From the NCBI RefSeq assembly GCF_900129155.1, contig NZ_FQVF01000020.1, forward strand, positions 1 to 64,000: 64,000 bases of DNA, given 5' to 3'. Below the pieces are notes generated by a model. That model was not told the DNA's origin, did not search any database, and was given only the letters and a program-made list of their open reading frames with translations. The DNA comes from Marinomonas polaris DSM 16579. Its GTDB lineage: Bacteria; Pseudomonadota; Gammaproteobacteria; Pseudomonadales; Marinomonadaceae. A program made the translations under genes and the position numbers. The stretch's first letter is position 1. Each line of letters opens with the position of its first letter. Positions 15,809-24,940 of the stretch are shown piece by piece.

Positions 15809-17077
15809 ATGGCTTGGCCGACATTTACTGTTGATGTAACGCAAAACAGCAATCAGATTAAGGTTTATGGACCTGTACCAGCTAGCCAGTTACCTGCTGG
15901 TTTTGAGGCTATCATCAACGGCATTGGAAACCTAGAAGTAAGTTACGGTACCGCTGTTATGTATGACGGTTCAAATAATCCATACTCTCATTTGTATTTA
16001 GCGCGACCATACAAAGGTTTAACTGCTAGTAATATAGAAATGGTGGTCAAGCCAACAGGCTCGCAATTTAATGATGTGGTTGGCATTTTTCAGAATGCGT
16101 CAAACCTGCTAAACAGCACCATGGCCGGCTTTCGCCAGTTCGTTGAAGGTACCAGCCCTGTATCTTTTCAACCGTTGGATGAAAATGCCGAACCTATTTC
16201 CATTAAGCCATTACTGCAGATGAATCAGGAAGCCCAAGCAGCGGTAAACCAAGCTATTAGCGCCTTCCAGAACGCAGCAGGCACCGCAGCTGGCTATGAC
16301 GTATCAGAAAGTAAAGACGACACTGATACAAATAGACTATCGAAGCGCGGCGATTCTCTTTTTACAAGTAAAAATACTTATAAACTGTTTAGCTCTTTGA
16401 ATTCTATTCCTTATGATGAGAACTGTTGGAACCGCATAGGAAATACAGTTGGTTTTTTGACAAATAGTAACAATTCAATGGCGTTTTTAGTTGGTGGAGC
16501 TTTAAATGATCGTAAGGGCGGAATTCAGTGTGGTCATTCGTCATTTTCTTATTCTAACGCTTTATCGGAGCTCCACTTAAACCCATTTGGCGGCAATGTA
16601 TTAATTAACTCGTACCGCGCACTTCATGCTGGCAACACAGGCTCAATTGTTACGGAAGACTACGAGGAAGGGACGTGGACACCTAGATTTACGTCTACTA
16701 TCAATAATCCAAATGTTGGATACAGCGAGCAACATGGAACATACGTAAAAACGGGACGTTTAGTATACGTAACTGGACGAATTACTTTAAACAGCGTTAC
16801 AGATATCGGTTCAGGTAGTTTGATCATATCTGGACTACCTGTTGCATTCGTTACAGGGGTGGGAAAACAGCCATTTGGGATAGTGTCAAGGCTGTTTGGA
16901 ACTGAGACTGACATTTCATTACTGGGCGGTGTTTCTGTATCGCCCATACTTTCAGATGGCATGTACCTGTATCCGTTACGAAATACAATTTCAGGGTCTG
17001 CTCAAGTTATTAGAGTAGAAGAAGTTTTAAAGGCAGGAATGTCTATTTCATTTACATTGTCATATCCAGTAATTTAA
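15809..17077 (+). CDS. Tail fibre / tail spike-like protein
   Basis: The 422-aa protein has a conserved N-terminal virion-binding part (MAWPTFTVDVTQNSNQIKVYGPVPASQLPAGFEAIING) and an Ala/Gln-rich helical middle (about 145-175). The C-terminal half is beta-rich with Gly, Asn and Ser (YEEGTWTPRFTS..., YVKTGRLVYVTGRITL), the pattern of phage fibre and spike tips that contact the host. The base composition becomes more AT-rich after about 16300, consistent with exchange of the host-range half. Receptor unknown. Confidence 0.72.
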   Translation: MAWPTFTVDVTQNSNQIKVYGPVPASQLPAGFEAIINGIGNLEVSYGTAVMYDGSNNPYSHLYLARPYKGLTASNIEMVVKPTGSQFNDVVGIFQNASNLLNSTMAGFRQFVEGTSPVSFQPLDENAEPISIKPLLQMNQEAQAAVNQAISAFQNAAGTAAGYDVSESKDDTDTNRLSKRGDSLFTSKNTYKLFSSLNSIPYDENCWNRIGNTVGFLTNSNNSMAFLVGGALNDRKGGIQCGHSSFSYSNALSELHLNPFGGNVLINSYRALHAGNTGSIVTEDYEEGTWTPRFTSTINNPNVGYSEQHGTYVKTGRLVYVTGRITLNSVTDIGSGSLIISGLPVAFVTGVGKQPFGIVSRLFGTETDISLLGGVSVSPILSDGMYLYPLRNTISGSAQVIRVEEVLKAGMSISFTLSYPVI

Positions 17078-17090
17078 GGAGAAAATAAAA

Positions 17091-17384
17091 ATGTCACTTT
17101 CAGAAAAAACAGCAATAGATAAAATTGAAATTGTGGGTGAATTCAAAACAGTCCAAGTGCGCGAAGCGACACAGGTGTATCGTGATGATGTACCAATTGG
17201 CAATCCTGAATATCATCGTTACGTGATCACCGCAGGGCAAGATTACTCAGATCAGCCAGAAGAAGTAAAAGCGGTATGTGCTGCTGTGCATACACCAGAA
17301 GTGATCGCAGCCTATCAAGCGACCCAAGTTGTTGAGGTGGTTGAGCCTGCTGAAGTTGAGCCAGAAGAGGAAGCGGTAGAGTAG
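17091..17384 (+). CDS. Small acidic protein downstream of the tail fibre
   Basis: The 97-aa protein has a beta-rich N-terminus (IDKIEIVGEFKTVQVREATQVYRDD) and an acidic Val/Glu tail (VVEVVEPAEVEPEEEAVE). AAGGAG lies before the ATG. Small genes right behind fibres are often fibre-assembly chaperones or fibre-tip partners; the sequence does not settle this. A terminator follows. Confidence 0.6.
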   Translation: MSLSEKTAIDKIEIVGEFKTVQVREATQVYRDDVPIGNPEYHRYVITAGQDYSDQPEEVKAVCAAVHTPEVIAAYQATQVVEVVEPAEVEPEEEAVE

Positions 17385-17408
17385 CTTAAAACTCAATAAA
17401 GAACCCAC

Positions 17409-17429
17409 AGCCGCGAAAGCGGTTTTTTT
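17409..17429 (+). terminator. Intrinsic terminator after the fibre genes
   Basis: AGCCGC-GAAA-GCGGTT with T7 and then GTGCCT. It separates the fibre unit from the leftward lipoprotein gene. Confidence 0.75.
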
Positions 17430-17485
17430 GTGCCTTTGTGCCTGAAGTTAGCCCCTATCCTTAAAGGTAAAAGGGGCCTAGTGAT

Positions 17486-17962
17486 TTACTGTGGAGGCAT
17501 AATAGATATTAGTGCTTGTTTAGCTGCTACGCGGTTGCGCACTGAAAAACCAACAGTTTGGTTCTTCTTGTCAGTGATTCTAATTAAATTAGAATCAGGT
17601 AAGTAGTCTCTAACAACAGTGAATTCAGATAGACTTTTTATGTCCTTTGCGCTGACTTGATACTCTATGGAGTACTTATAAGTGTTGGTATTCCAATCAG
17701 CTAAATATGCTCCAGTATCGGTAATGAAAAAGGTTGCCCCACCACCCAATAATGCAGATTCACGATTGTCGTCTAGATACATAAACACTGCAGTTTCTTT
17801 AAATAGAACATTTCCGGTTTTATTGTTAGTTAAGTCTAGAGCCACGGGTTCAAAGACAGGGGTGTAGGTTGGGCCACTGCCTAATTGCATTGGACCAGGA
17901 TTGGCGCAAGCTGTTAGCAAAATACTTGCGGAAGCAACTAAGGCTAGTTTTAAAATAGTCAT
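17486..17962 (-). CDS. Lipoprotein on the opposite strand of the late operon
   Basis: The 158-aa protein has a signal peptide and a clear lipobox (LTAC, Cys19), then a beta-rich domain. It should be lipid-anchored in the outer membrane or periplasm. It is the only leftward gene between 6390 and 33693 and interrupts the late structural genes, with about 157 bases of its own upstream DNA. This is the pattern of a moron expressed in the lysogen. Phage lipoproteins such as T5 Llp block receptors for related phages, and this may do so too, but there is no sequence match to prove it. Confidence 0.75.
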   Translation of the reverse strand: MTILKLALVASASILLTACANPGPMQLGSGPTYTPVFEPVALDLTNNKTGNVLFKETAVFMYLDDNRESALLGGGATFFITDTGAYLADWNTNTYKYSIEYQVSAKDIKSLSEFTVVRDYLPDSNLIRITDKKNQTVGFSVRNRVAAKQALISIMPPQ

Positions 17963-18119
17963 TTCAAGAAATCCTTATCAGGCTATGTGTTGTTATACTT
18001 TTGAGAATGATCATTATTATTTTTAAATGGTGTCGTTTCAATAGTAGCGTAAAATTTTATTAATAAAGACAACAATTTAGTAGTGAATCATATAAATAAA
18101 CTTCTCTATCGAGTTCTCT

Positions 18120-19715
18120 ATGACCCTAAGAATCACAGATTTTGCGGGCATAGCGCCCGTTGTTGCTCCTCATAAATTGAATACCCTTGCGCAGGTTGCT
18201 AAGAACGTACGGCTTGAGAGTGGACAACTTGAAGCAATGAAAGGCAATGCGTTTGTTGCATCAACACAACTTAATAATGTCCAGTCTATTGCGCGCTATC
18301 AGCCAGGTGATACCGCTTACTGGTTTGAGTTCAGCGCTCACGTTGATATGGTGCCGTCTCAGATATTCGGTTCAGCCCGTAGTGAAATGTACTGGACGGA
18401 TGGTGTGAAGCCAAAGCGCACAACGTCAAGCATTGCTACGGCAAGCGCACCATACCCTAGCGCTTCTTTTTCTTTGGGAGTACCAGCGCCAGACGGCCAG
18501 ATTTTGGCAAGTGATATTACAGGCGATGCGCCAGAAACAGACTTTGAATTAGAAGATCGTGTTTATGTGGTGACCTTTGTCACAGAAGAAGGTTACGAGG
18601 GCGCGCCATCGTTGCCGGTTAACATTGAGCTAGGAACCGAGCAGGGTTGTACGTTATCGAATTTGCCTACCTCTTACGATGGCAATTACAACATTACTCG
18701 CAAACGAATTTATCGCGGTACCGCTGCATCTAGTGAGATTCATTTTCTTACCGAGTTGGATCTAGCGACAAGCGTTCATATTGATACAGCGGAAGCATTA
18801 ACGCTTGGGGAGGCGTTGGTAACATACGATTACGATTTACCGCCTGATGACTTAGTAGGGCTGACTGTTATGCCTAATGGAGTGCTTGCTGGCTTCAATG
18901 ATAATCAGCTGTGTTTTTCCGAACCTTTCTTACCTTACGCTTGGCCGACAATCTACCGACTAACCACTGAAAACCCAATCGTAGGCATTGCAGCTATTGG
19001 CTCTGGCTTACTGGTTACTACGACTGGCAAGCCGTATCTGGCGTTGGGTACGACACCGGGCTCTATTTTGCTGCAACAAATGGACAGCAACCAGTCTTGT
19101 GTCAGTAAGCGTAGTTTGGTTGATGTTGGTAATGCCGCAATTTATGCGTCTCCTGATGGCTTGGCAAAGGGGAGTACTTCGGGCGTTCAGCTAATCGGTG
19201 ACGACCTATTTTCTCGTGATCAGTGGCAGGCGCTAAAGCCTGAAAGCATTCATGCTTATTACCATGATGAGAAATACATATTCTTCTATGACAACGGGGA
19301 AAAACAGGGCGGCTATATTTTAGACCCGTCAGCAAAGACGGGCGCGTTAACTGAGTTAGATTTTTACGTTGATTCAGGCTTTAACGATTTAGCGACGGAC
19401 ACGCTTTATCTGCTCAAAGATGGGGATATTCTTTCCTTTCAGCATGGCGAGCCTATTAGCTACACATGGCGCTCGGCACAATTCCAATTGCCCAGCTTAA
19501 TGCCTTATAGCGTTTGTCGTGTTGTTGCTGACTCTTACCCCGCTGACATATCGATTATTTACGACGGTGAAGAAACCGTGATGACCTATACCGATGATCA
19601 GCCGTTTCGATTTCCGGCAGGACGACGAGCTCGCTTTGTGGAAGTTGAACTTCGCGGGACCAACTCGGTAAAACAAGTAATGCTTGGCAATGATATGGAG
19701 TCTGTAAATGGCTAA
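18120..19715 (+). CDS. Virion structural protein, tail tube or stabilisation type
   Basis: The 531-aa protein is beta-rich with repeated Tyr, Asp and Gly and includes LVGLTVMPNGVLAGFNDNQLCFSEPFLPYAWP, a segment that recurs in podovirus tail-stabilisation proteins. It probably belongs to the short tail, like P22 gp10 or T7 gp12 by position. The ribosome site before ATG 18120 is weak. It overlaps the following gene by eight bases. Assignment is by pattern and context. Confidence 0.62.
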   Translation: MTLRITDFAGIAPVVAPHKLNTLAQVAKNVRLESGQLEAMKGNAFVASTQLNNVQSIARYQPGDTAYWFEFSAHVDMVPSQIFGSARSEMYWTDGVKPKRTTSSIATASAPYPSASFSLGVPAPDGQILASDITGDAPETDFELEDRVYVVTFVTEEGYEGAPSLPVNIELGTEQGCTLSNLPTSYDGNYNITRKRIYRGTAASSEIHFLTELDLATSVHIDTAEALTLGEALVTYDYDLPPDDLVGLTVMPNGVLAGFNDNQLCFSEPFLPYAWPTIYRLTTENPIVGIAAIGSGLLVTTTGKPYLALGTTPGSILLQQMDSNQSCVSKRSLVDVGNAAIYASPDGLAKGSTSGVQLIGDDLFSRDQWQALKPESIHAYYHDEKYIFFYDNGEKQGGYILDPSAKTGALTELDFYVDSGFNDLATDTLYLLKDGDILSFQHGEPISYTWRSAQFQLPSLMPYSVCRVVADSYPADISIIYDGEETVMTYTDDQPFRFPAGRRARFVEVELRGTNSVKQVMLGNDMESVNG

Positions 19716-22032
19716 AGCAAAACGCCCACAGATTGAACCGGCTAGATTTTCGGGACAGCTAGCAGGTATTAATACGCTGCTAAATGCTATTCGTGAGCAA
19801 ATGCAAATCGATCAGGGCGACCGTGGCGACCCGTTGGACAGAGCGGTAAAGATTCGAGATTTAACCGATGCAGGTGTGGCCGAGTTTCTTTTATCGAAGC
19901 GTGGCAAGGGCCAATACGCGACCGTCGTGGCACCGGCTGGCAATCAATTGGTGACAGCGGCACCGCCAAATCCTGAAAACCTACAAGCCAATCCAACAAC
20001 TGCAACAGTCTATCTTACGTGGGATGCACCAAATTATCCTTACCATGCTTATACAGAAGTGTGGCGCAACACAGAAGATAATTTGTCTACTGCCATAGAT
20101 TTGGGTGCTCGCCCTGCTTATCGCTATTATGCCGACCCTGTGGACTCAGGACGCACGTATTACTATTGGGTTCGCTTTGTTACCCACGCTGGTAAAAAGT
20201 CCGATTACAACGCTGTGGATGGCGTCAGCGCAACAACCAATCTTGATCCATCGGTTGTCCTTGAAACGCTGAATGACAAAATCACATCGAGCCAGCTTGT
20301 AAAGGACTTGCGCGACGAAATTGAGCTTATATCTGAATTGGAAGGTGGGTTGGCTCAAGAAGTAGAAGCACGAATTCTCGCAGACACGAAGGAAAAACAA
20401 GAGCGGATTGCCAGTATACAGCAAGAAGCCGAACAGACGGCTAATAGCATTCTTCTTGAATCACAGGAGCGAATTAAATCATTTCAAGCACTCCAATCTA
20501 TTGAAAGCTTGGTTGGCAATGATGCAAGAGAACTAAAGGCACTCGCTCGTATCTCGAATGAAGAAGTGTCCCGCATCCAGCAATACCAAGAACTATCTGC
20601 ATCGTATCAGACCCTAAAAAGCACTTCTAATGCTCAAATCATTCGACTCGATGAAGCGATAGCGAGTGAAAGTGAAGCACGAGCATCGTCTATTGTTTCG
20701 CTAACGGCTAAGTTTGAAAACGATTTGGGCATCGCTAGGGATGCGGCTGTAGAGGAAGCGATTAACGTCATTACAACGAATGACGATGTTATAGCTCAAG
20801 TAATCACTAAGATAAGCGCGGCAGATACCGCAAACTGGGCAACAACGACTTATGTGACTGATAATGTTGTCACACCGCTAAATGCCTTGGCTACTCGAAC
20901 AGACACGCTAGAAAGCCAATATCAATCGTTAGGCAGCACATACCTGTCTCAATCAAGTTTTACGGATTGGCAGCAATCGTACACATCAGATCAAACTGCA
21001 ACGGCTGAGCGTCTAAATTCGCTCGCAACGTCATTAACTAACCCTAGCACTGGTCTTTCAAGTAAAGCCAGTGTGAGCCAGTTAACTCAAGCTAAAAACG
21101 ATATTTATAACAGTGCGGTTTCACAATTTGGCAATATTGAAGCTAGGTTTCAGAATCAACAAAGTGACATTAATGCTCGTGCTACTCAGACAGAACTTAA
21201 TGAGGTAGCGGCAGGGCTTGATGGTGTAAGTGTTAATCGGCTGTCTCAAGCTATCACGACCCTAAAACAATCAGATTTTGAATCACAAACTCAGTACATT
21301 AAAAATATTGAGCAGTCATCAAAAGCCGATCGCTCCCAGATGACGCGATATGAGCGGATGGAATCTGAGTACAAAACGGGATTGAGCGCAACAAAAGCAT
21401 CTATTACCCAACTATCGGAGGCTATAAGTACAGAATCAACGGCACGAGCCACCGCCATTACTCAGATCTCGACAACAATAAACGAACAAACCGCGACACT
21501 TGAACAACAAGCAGAAAGCATTGATGGCCTTCGCGCAAACTGGGCGGTTAAGTTTCAAATTGATAATGACGGTGTAAAGCGCGTTTCTGGTTTTGGTATA
21601 AGTGCGGATGGCGAAATTACAGGCGCACACTTCGATGTTGATCAATTTAGCATTTCAAAGCCCGGGGCCGAGAAACTAGATTTGTCTGTTGCCGATGTAT
21701 TGCAGCCGGACGGTACCACTAAGCGCATGGTGGTCATGGATGCGGCCAGCCTTATCAATCTCGTGGTGACAAACGCGATGATAGAGAATATTTCCGCTGA
21801 CAAAATCACAGCTGGAAAAATCAACTCACTTCGAATTGATACGGACACGCTCACAGTCCGAAAGGTGAGGTCTTCAAACTATATTTCGCAACAAACTGGC
21901 ATTCGATTAGATGATGATGGTTCTTTTGAACTGAACTCAAGCACAGACGACGGTAGAGTTCTGCAAGATGGTAACGGCCTAAAGGTTTATGACAAAAACG
22001 GAACTCTTCGCGTAAAGATGGGGAAACTATAA
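19708..22032 (+). CDS. Tail tip protein with FN3 and DUF1983 (J-like) domains
   Basis: The 774-aa protein has a fibronectin type III domain at about 89-175 (PPNPENLQANPTTATVYLTWDAP ... YYYWVRFVTHAGKKS). A long coiled-coil region follows (about 190-600, many Gln/Glu/Ser-rich heptads), then a C-terminal DUF1983-like segment (about 595-650, LRANWAVKFQIDNDGVKRVSGFGISADGEITGAHFDVDQF). FN3 plus DUF1983 is the C-terminal signature of lambda J-like host-specificity proteins, which bind the receptor. Here it appears beside short-tail genes. Its stop overlaps the next start (TAATG). Confidence 0.78.
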   Translation: MAKAKRPQIEPARFSGQLAGINTLLNAIREQMQIDQGDRGDPLDRAVKIRDLTDAGVAEFLLSKRGKGQYATVVAPAGNQLVTAAPPNPENLQANPTTATVYLTWDAPNYPYHAYTEVWRNTEDNLSTAIDLGARPAYRYYADPVDSGRTYYYWVRFVTHAGKKSDYNAVDGVSATTNLDPSVVLETLNDKITSSQLVKDLRDEIELISELEGGLAQEVEARILADTKEKQERIASIQQEAEQTANSILLESQERIKSFQALQSIESLVGNDARELKALARISNEEVSRIQQYQELSASYQTLKSTSNAQIIRLDEAIASESEARASSIVSLTAKFENDLGIARDAAVEEAINVITTNDDVIAQVITKISAADTANWATTTYVTDNVVTPLNALATRTDTLESQYQSLGSTYLSQSSFTDWQQSYTSDQTATAERLNSLATSLTNPSTGLSSKASVSQLTQAKNDIYNSAVSQFGNIEARFQNQQSDINARATQTELNEVAAGLDGVSVNRLSQAITTLKQSDFESQTQYIKNIEQSSKADRSQMTRYERMESEYKTGLSATKASITQLSEAISTESTARATAITQISTTINEQTATLEQQAESIDGLRANWAVKFQIDNDGVKRVSGFGISADGEITGAHFDVDQFSISKPGAEKLDLSVADVLQPDGTTKRMVVMDAASLINLVVTNAMIENISADKITAGKINSLRIDTDTLTVRKVRSSNYISQQTGIRLDDDGSFELNSSTDDGRVLQDGNGLKVYDKNGTLRVKMGKL

Positions 22033-22376
22033 TGGCGGAAGTTATTTTAACTTTAATCAGAGGTGAGGGAAAAAAATTCCCTCTTACCTTCAATGATCAA
22101 TCAGGAAACAGGCTTGATTTTACTGGCTCTATTTTCTCATTTGCTATCGACATTATGGACGAGAGCGGCGTGATTCAAAGCACGATTGAGCAAGAAAGTG
22201 TCGCTGTTTCGCAGCATGAGAAAGGGAAAATAGAGCTGTTATTTGAAAGGGCGTTTGTCGATACATTACCTTTGGGGGTTCATGGTTTACGCATCAAAAG
22301 CGATATAGGGGCTAGGACTCAGCATAACGATAGGTATACGATTGCAAGCGACTTAGTGAGCGTTGTTGATGGCTGA
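22032..22376 (+). CDS. Small beta-rich structural protein
   Basis: The 114-aa protein looks like a single beta-sandwich (FPLTFNDQSGNRLDFTGSIFSFAIDIMD, ending HNDRYTIASDLVSVVDG), a pattern common in phage baseplate or fibre accessory proteins. It begins on the stop codon of the J-like gene and overlaps the next gene by eight bases, so it is translated with the host-recognition set. Not recognised as a named family. Confidence 0.6.
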   Translation: MAEVILTLIRGEGKKFPLTFNDQSGNRLDFTGSIFSFAIDIMDESGVIQSTIEQESVAVSQHEKGKIELLFERAFVDTLPLGVHGLRIKSDIGARTQHNDRYTIASDLVSVVDG

Positions 22377-22716
22377 ATATGGCTTCGTTACCTACACGCA
22401 AGCTGGCGTTGAAGGTTTTAATCTAAGTACCCGAATCACTAAGAAAGTCTTAGATTTAACTGTTGAAGCGGACAGTTCAGGTAGCATGACAATATCCGTT
22501 CCAGATAATCTTGCGGTCGCTATCACTGTTATTCAGCTGGATGGGGATTCGTATATGCGCCATTACCCGCACCAAGTCACATTTGATGCGAGTACTAATT
22601 TATTAACGTATCAGCCAGGTGTGAACCCAGACCCAAAACTGAATGGTTTTGAAGAATGGAGTATTCCGAAGCGCAGCCGATCCGCCATTATTATTTATGG
22701 ATTTGTCCCAGGGTAA
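22369..22716 (+). CDS. Small beta-rich phage protein
   Basis: ATG 22369 is chosen over the TTG at 22363. The product is 115 aa, soluble and beta-rich. It begins EYGFVTYTQAGVEGFNLSTRI, while its downstream neighbour opens with the similar TYGFEVTINGTQV. This suggests the two come from related modules that present surface loops. It is coupled to the genes on both sides. Function unknown, probably virion or host contact. Confidence 0.58.
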   Translation: MAEYGFVTYTQAGVEGFNLSTRITKKVLDLTVEADSSGSMTISVPDNLAVAITVIQLDGDSYMRHYPHQVTFDASTNLLTYQPGVNPDPKLNGFEEWSIPKRSRSAIIIYGFVPG

Positions 22717-22719
22717 TTT

Positions 22720-23613
22720 ATGACATACGGCTTTGAAGTAACGATTAATGGCACTCAAGTTAAGCTTGATGATGAATACCAAAATATTGTGCTGTTGGGT
22801 AAGAAGACAGTGCAGCTATCAGCTGGATTTCAAGAAGTATCATTGTCTGAGTTTGAGCATGAAAACCTAACAACCTGTATTCGCCATCTAGGCTTTGGCG
22901 TGTCATTCTTGGGGTATGTTTATAACAATGGTAAACGCTCAGGATTAAGGCTATATGCAAGCGCAGCAGGCAAAGCGGAACTTGCATTACTTGTTCCTTT
23001 TTACCCAATGCCAGAGCAAGGTTGTGGCGTTATTTTATACAGTGAGTTTGGTGAGCAGAAATTTCATTCAGATCATGTTTACTTTGATGTGAAAAATACA
23101 GGTGATTTGACTGCTGGAGGGATTAATACAAGCAAAGATATGTATGTTTTAAGCAACCCTGAAAGCCCATCATTAAGGTATTACCCCCATTACGAAGAGT
23201 ATCAATACCCCGTTTATGGTCAGGTTCCTTACCAGTTTTGCCAGACACTTACTCGTCCTGTGTCTACATGTCGATATGTTAATGGGCGCTACAGTTGCTC
23301 AACGACTTGGGTTCCATATCAATCGTGCACTACGATGTACAGAACCGAAAGAATTGGGTGGAGAACAGAGTCTAATAGCTGGGTGAATTGCACTAAAACA
23401 ATCGGCATGGTTCAGCAAAGCATTGATGGCAATCTAAGCAAAACGACTGTGATGCTTAATAATAATCAGTATGCGTACGGGGTTTATGACTACGGAAATT
23501 ATAACCATTTCAACGGGCTGTCTTTCTCTTTGCCGGCTAACTTTGTATTTAATCCACCATCTGACAAATTGGCTTTCAGCTCACGAACGATAACATGCAA
23601 AGCCATCGTTTAA
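22720..23613 (+). CDS. Phage protein with a cysteine-rich insert
   Basis: The 297-aa protein begins with a beta domain of the same kind as its upstream neighbour (about 1-130). A Tyr/Cys-rich insert at about 155-225 holds six Cys in Q-x-C, ST-C-R and WV-x-C contexts. A second beta segment ends the protein. There is no signal peptide. Cysteines on virion proteins can bind metal or form disulphides in the oxidising outside medium, so a surface-exposed role is likely. Not recognised. Confidence 0.58.
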   Translation: MTYGFEVTINGTQVKLDDEYQNIVLLGKKTVQLSAGFQEVSLSEFEHENLTTCIRHLGFGVSFLGYVYNNGKRSGLRLYASAAGKAELALLVPFYPMPEQGCGVILYSEFGEQKFHSDHVYFDVKNTGDLTAGGINTSKDMYVLSNPESPSLRYYPHYEEYQYPVYGQVPYQFCQTLTRPVSTCRYVNGRYSCSTTWVPYQSCTTMYRTERIGWRTESNSWVNCTKTIGMVQQSIDGNLSKTTVMLNNNQYAYGVYDYGNYNHFNGLSFSLPANFVFNPPSDKLAFSSRTITCKAIV

Positions 23614-23629
23614 TAAATAACCATCAAGA

Positions 23630-23658
23630 CTGACAATTGATAACGAATAAGCTATAGT
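23630..23658 (+). promoter_or_regulatory. Candidate internal promoter in the late operon
   Basis: CTGACA (23630-23635), a 17-base spacer and TATAGT (23653-23658) match sigma-70 elements (five of six each, ideal spacing). Transcripts would meet the terminator at 23705-23729 after about 40 bases, so this could drive the next genes under antitermination or make a short RNA. Confidence 0.5.
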
Positions 23659-23704
23659 TTTCCCATGCTGCGATAAATGCAAGCAAACCCATTCCCTCAA
23701 AATT

Positions 23705-23729
23705 AAACCGCCCCAGTGGCGGTTTTTTT
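23705..23729 (+). terminator. Intrinsic terminator before the ejection-protein genes
   Basis: ACCGCC-CCAGT-GGCGGT with T7, followed by GTGCCTAAAA. It ends 24 bases before the next ATG. Confidence 0.8.
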
Positions 23730-23752
23730 GTGCCTAAAAAAAGGTATATACC

Positions 23753-24250
23753 ATGAATACACCCCAAGAAAACACACAAATCACTCCCTCAGATGAGTTT
23801 ATAAAAAGCATTTTAGCTGGAAGGGTAAATGAAAAGATCGAAGAGCTGGAAGCGGAGTTGTTAACACTTGAGCAAGTCGAAATGCCTGTTGAGCATCGGT
23901 TTATTAATGGGATGTATGTAAGAGAGATAACTATTCCAAAGGGAACAATTCTAACTGGAGCCGTCCATAAGTTTGACTACGTTGACATTATGTTAGGTGG
24001 CGACATAGCGGTGGCAACACCAGACGGAGTAAAGCGCTTTAAGGGTGTCAATATTATGGATGGCAAGGCAGGAAGAAAACGAGCCGGTTACGCATACGAA
24101 GATACACGATGGATTTCAGTCCACAAAACTGACGCCTCAAATCCTGACAACATTGTTGATATTCTGACAGTTCGAACCATGGCAGAGTTTGAGGGATTGC
24201 CCATATCAGACAAGCAGTTAGCTACTGAAAATAAAGGGGATCAGCTATGA
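23753..24250 (+). CDS. Cupin-like phage protein
   Basis: The 165-aa protein has a beta-rich domain (about 45-150: VEHRFINGMYVREITIPKGTILTGAVHKFDYVDIMLGGDIAVATPDGV) in the style of the cupin fold seen in phage proteins of unknown function. Canonical metal-binding His clusters are not obvious; one His sits in VHKFDYV. It overlaps the next gene by four bases (ATGA) and heads the ejection-protein group. A structural or regulatory role is possible. Confidence 0.6.
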   Translation: MNTPQENTQITPSDEFIKSILAGRVNEKIEELEAELLTLEQVEMPVEHRFINGMYVREITIPKGTILTGAVHKFDYVDIMLGGDIAVATPDGVKRFKGVNIMDGKAGRKRAGYAYEDTRWISVHKTDASNPDNIVDILTVRTMAEFEGLPISDKQLATENKGDQL

Positions 24251-24939
24251 CAGCAGCCATTACCGCTGTAGCCATTAGCGGCTACTCAGCATACAACTCC
24301 AATAAAAACGCTAATAAATCAATGGATCAGCAAGGGCAGGCTCTTGCGTACCAAAATGAAATTGCTCAGCAAGAGCTAGATATGGCTAAGGAGCAATACG
24401 AATACTACAAAACGACGTACCGCCCACTAGAAGAGGAAATCGTTGCTAATGCTGGGCTTTCCGATGCCGAACAGCAAGAAATGGTTACTACAGCAGGGCT
24501 GACTACTCAATCAGCCTTCGATAGTGCTGAAGCGTCTCGCAATCGAAACCTACAGAGAATGGGGGTAAATCCGAACTCTGGTGCTTACGCTGAAAATACA
24601 AGAAAGTCAGCTATTTCTAAAGCAGTTGCCAAAGCCAACTCTCAAAATACCGCAAGATCTCAAGCGGAGGAAATAGACTATAACCAAAAAGTTGCGGCGG
24701 TTGGTCTTGGTAAAGGGCTTTCATCTTCGGCAGCAGGTTTGATGAGTAGCGCATCAAGCAACTATGCCAACCAAGCGAGCGCATATGGTTTAAATGCCCA
24801 GATGTACGGACAGCAGGCATCCGGCAGCGTGCAAATGGGTATGGGTATCGCGGGTGTCGCCATGGGAGCGTATGACGATAAAGGTAACTTCAATCAAAGT
24901 CAGTTTGGTAAAGGTTTGCTTGGAATAGGAGGGTTTTGA
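24247..24939 (+). CDS. Internal virion (ejection) protein, small
   Basis: The 230-aa protein has an N-terminal hydrophobic AITAVAISGYSAY segment and a helical Gln/Glu middle (QALAYQNEIAQQELDMAKEQYEYYKTTYRPLEEEIVANA). The C-terminal tail is Ala/Ser/Gly-rich. This composition and its location before two larger genes match the small member of podovirus ejection-protein sets (compare P22 gp7 and T7 gp14), which leave the capsid with the DNA. Overlaps with both neighbours support one operon. Confidence 0.66.
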   Translation: MTAAITAVAISGYSAYNSNKNANKSMDQQGQALAYQNEIAQQELDMAKEQYEYYKTTYRPLEEEIVANAGLSDAEQQEMVTTAGLTTQSAFDSAEASRNRNLQRMGVNPNSGAYAENTRKSAISKAVAKANSQNTARSQAEEIDYNQKVAAVGLGKGLSSSAAGLMSSASSNYANQASAYGLNAQMYGQQASGSVQMGMGIAGVAMGAYDDKGNFNQSQFGKGLLGIGGF

Positions 24940-24940
24940 T

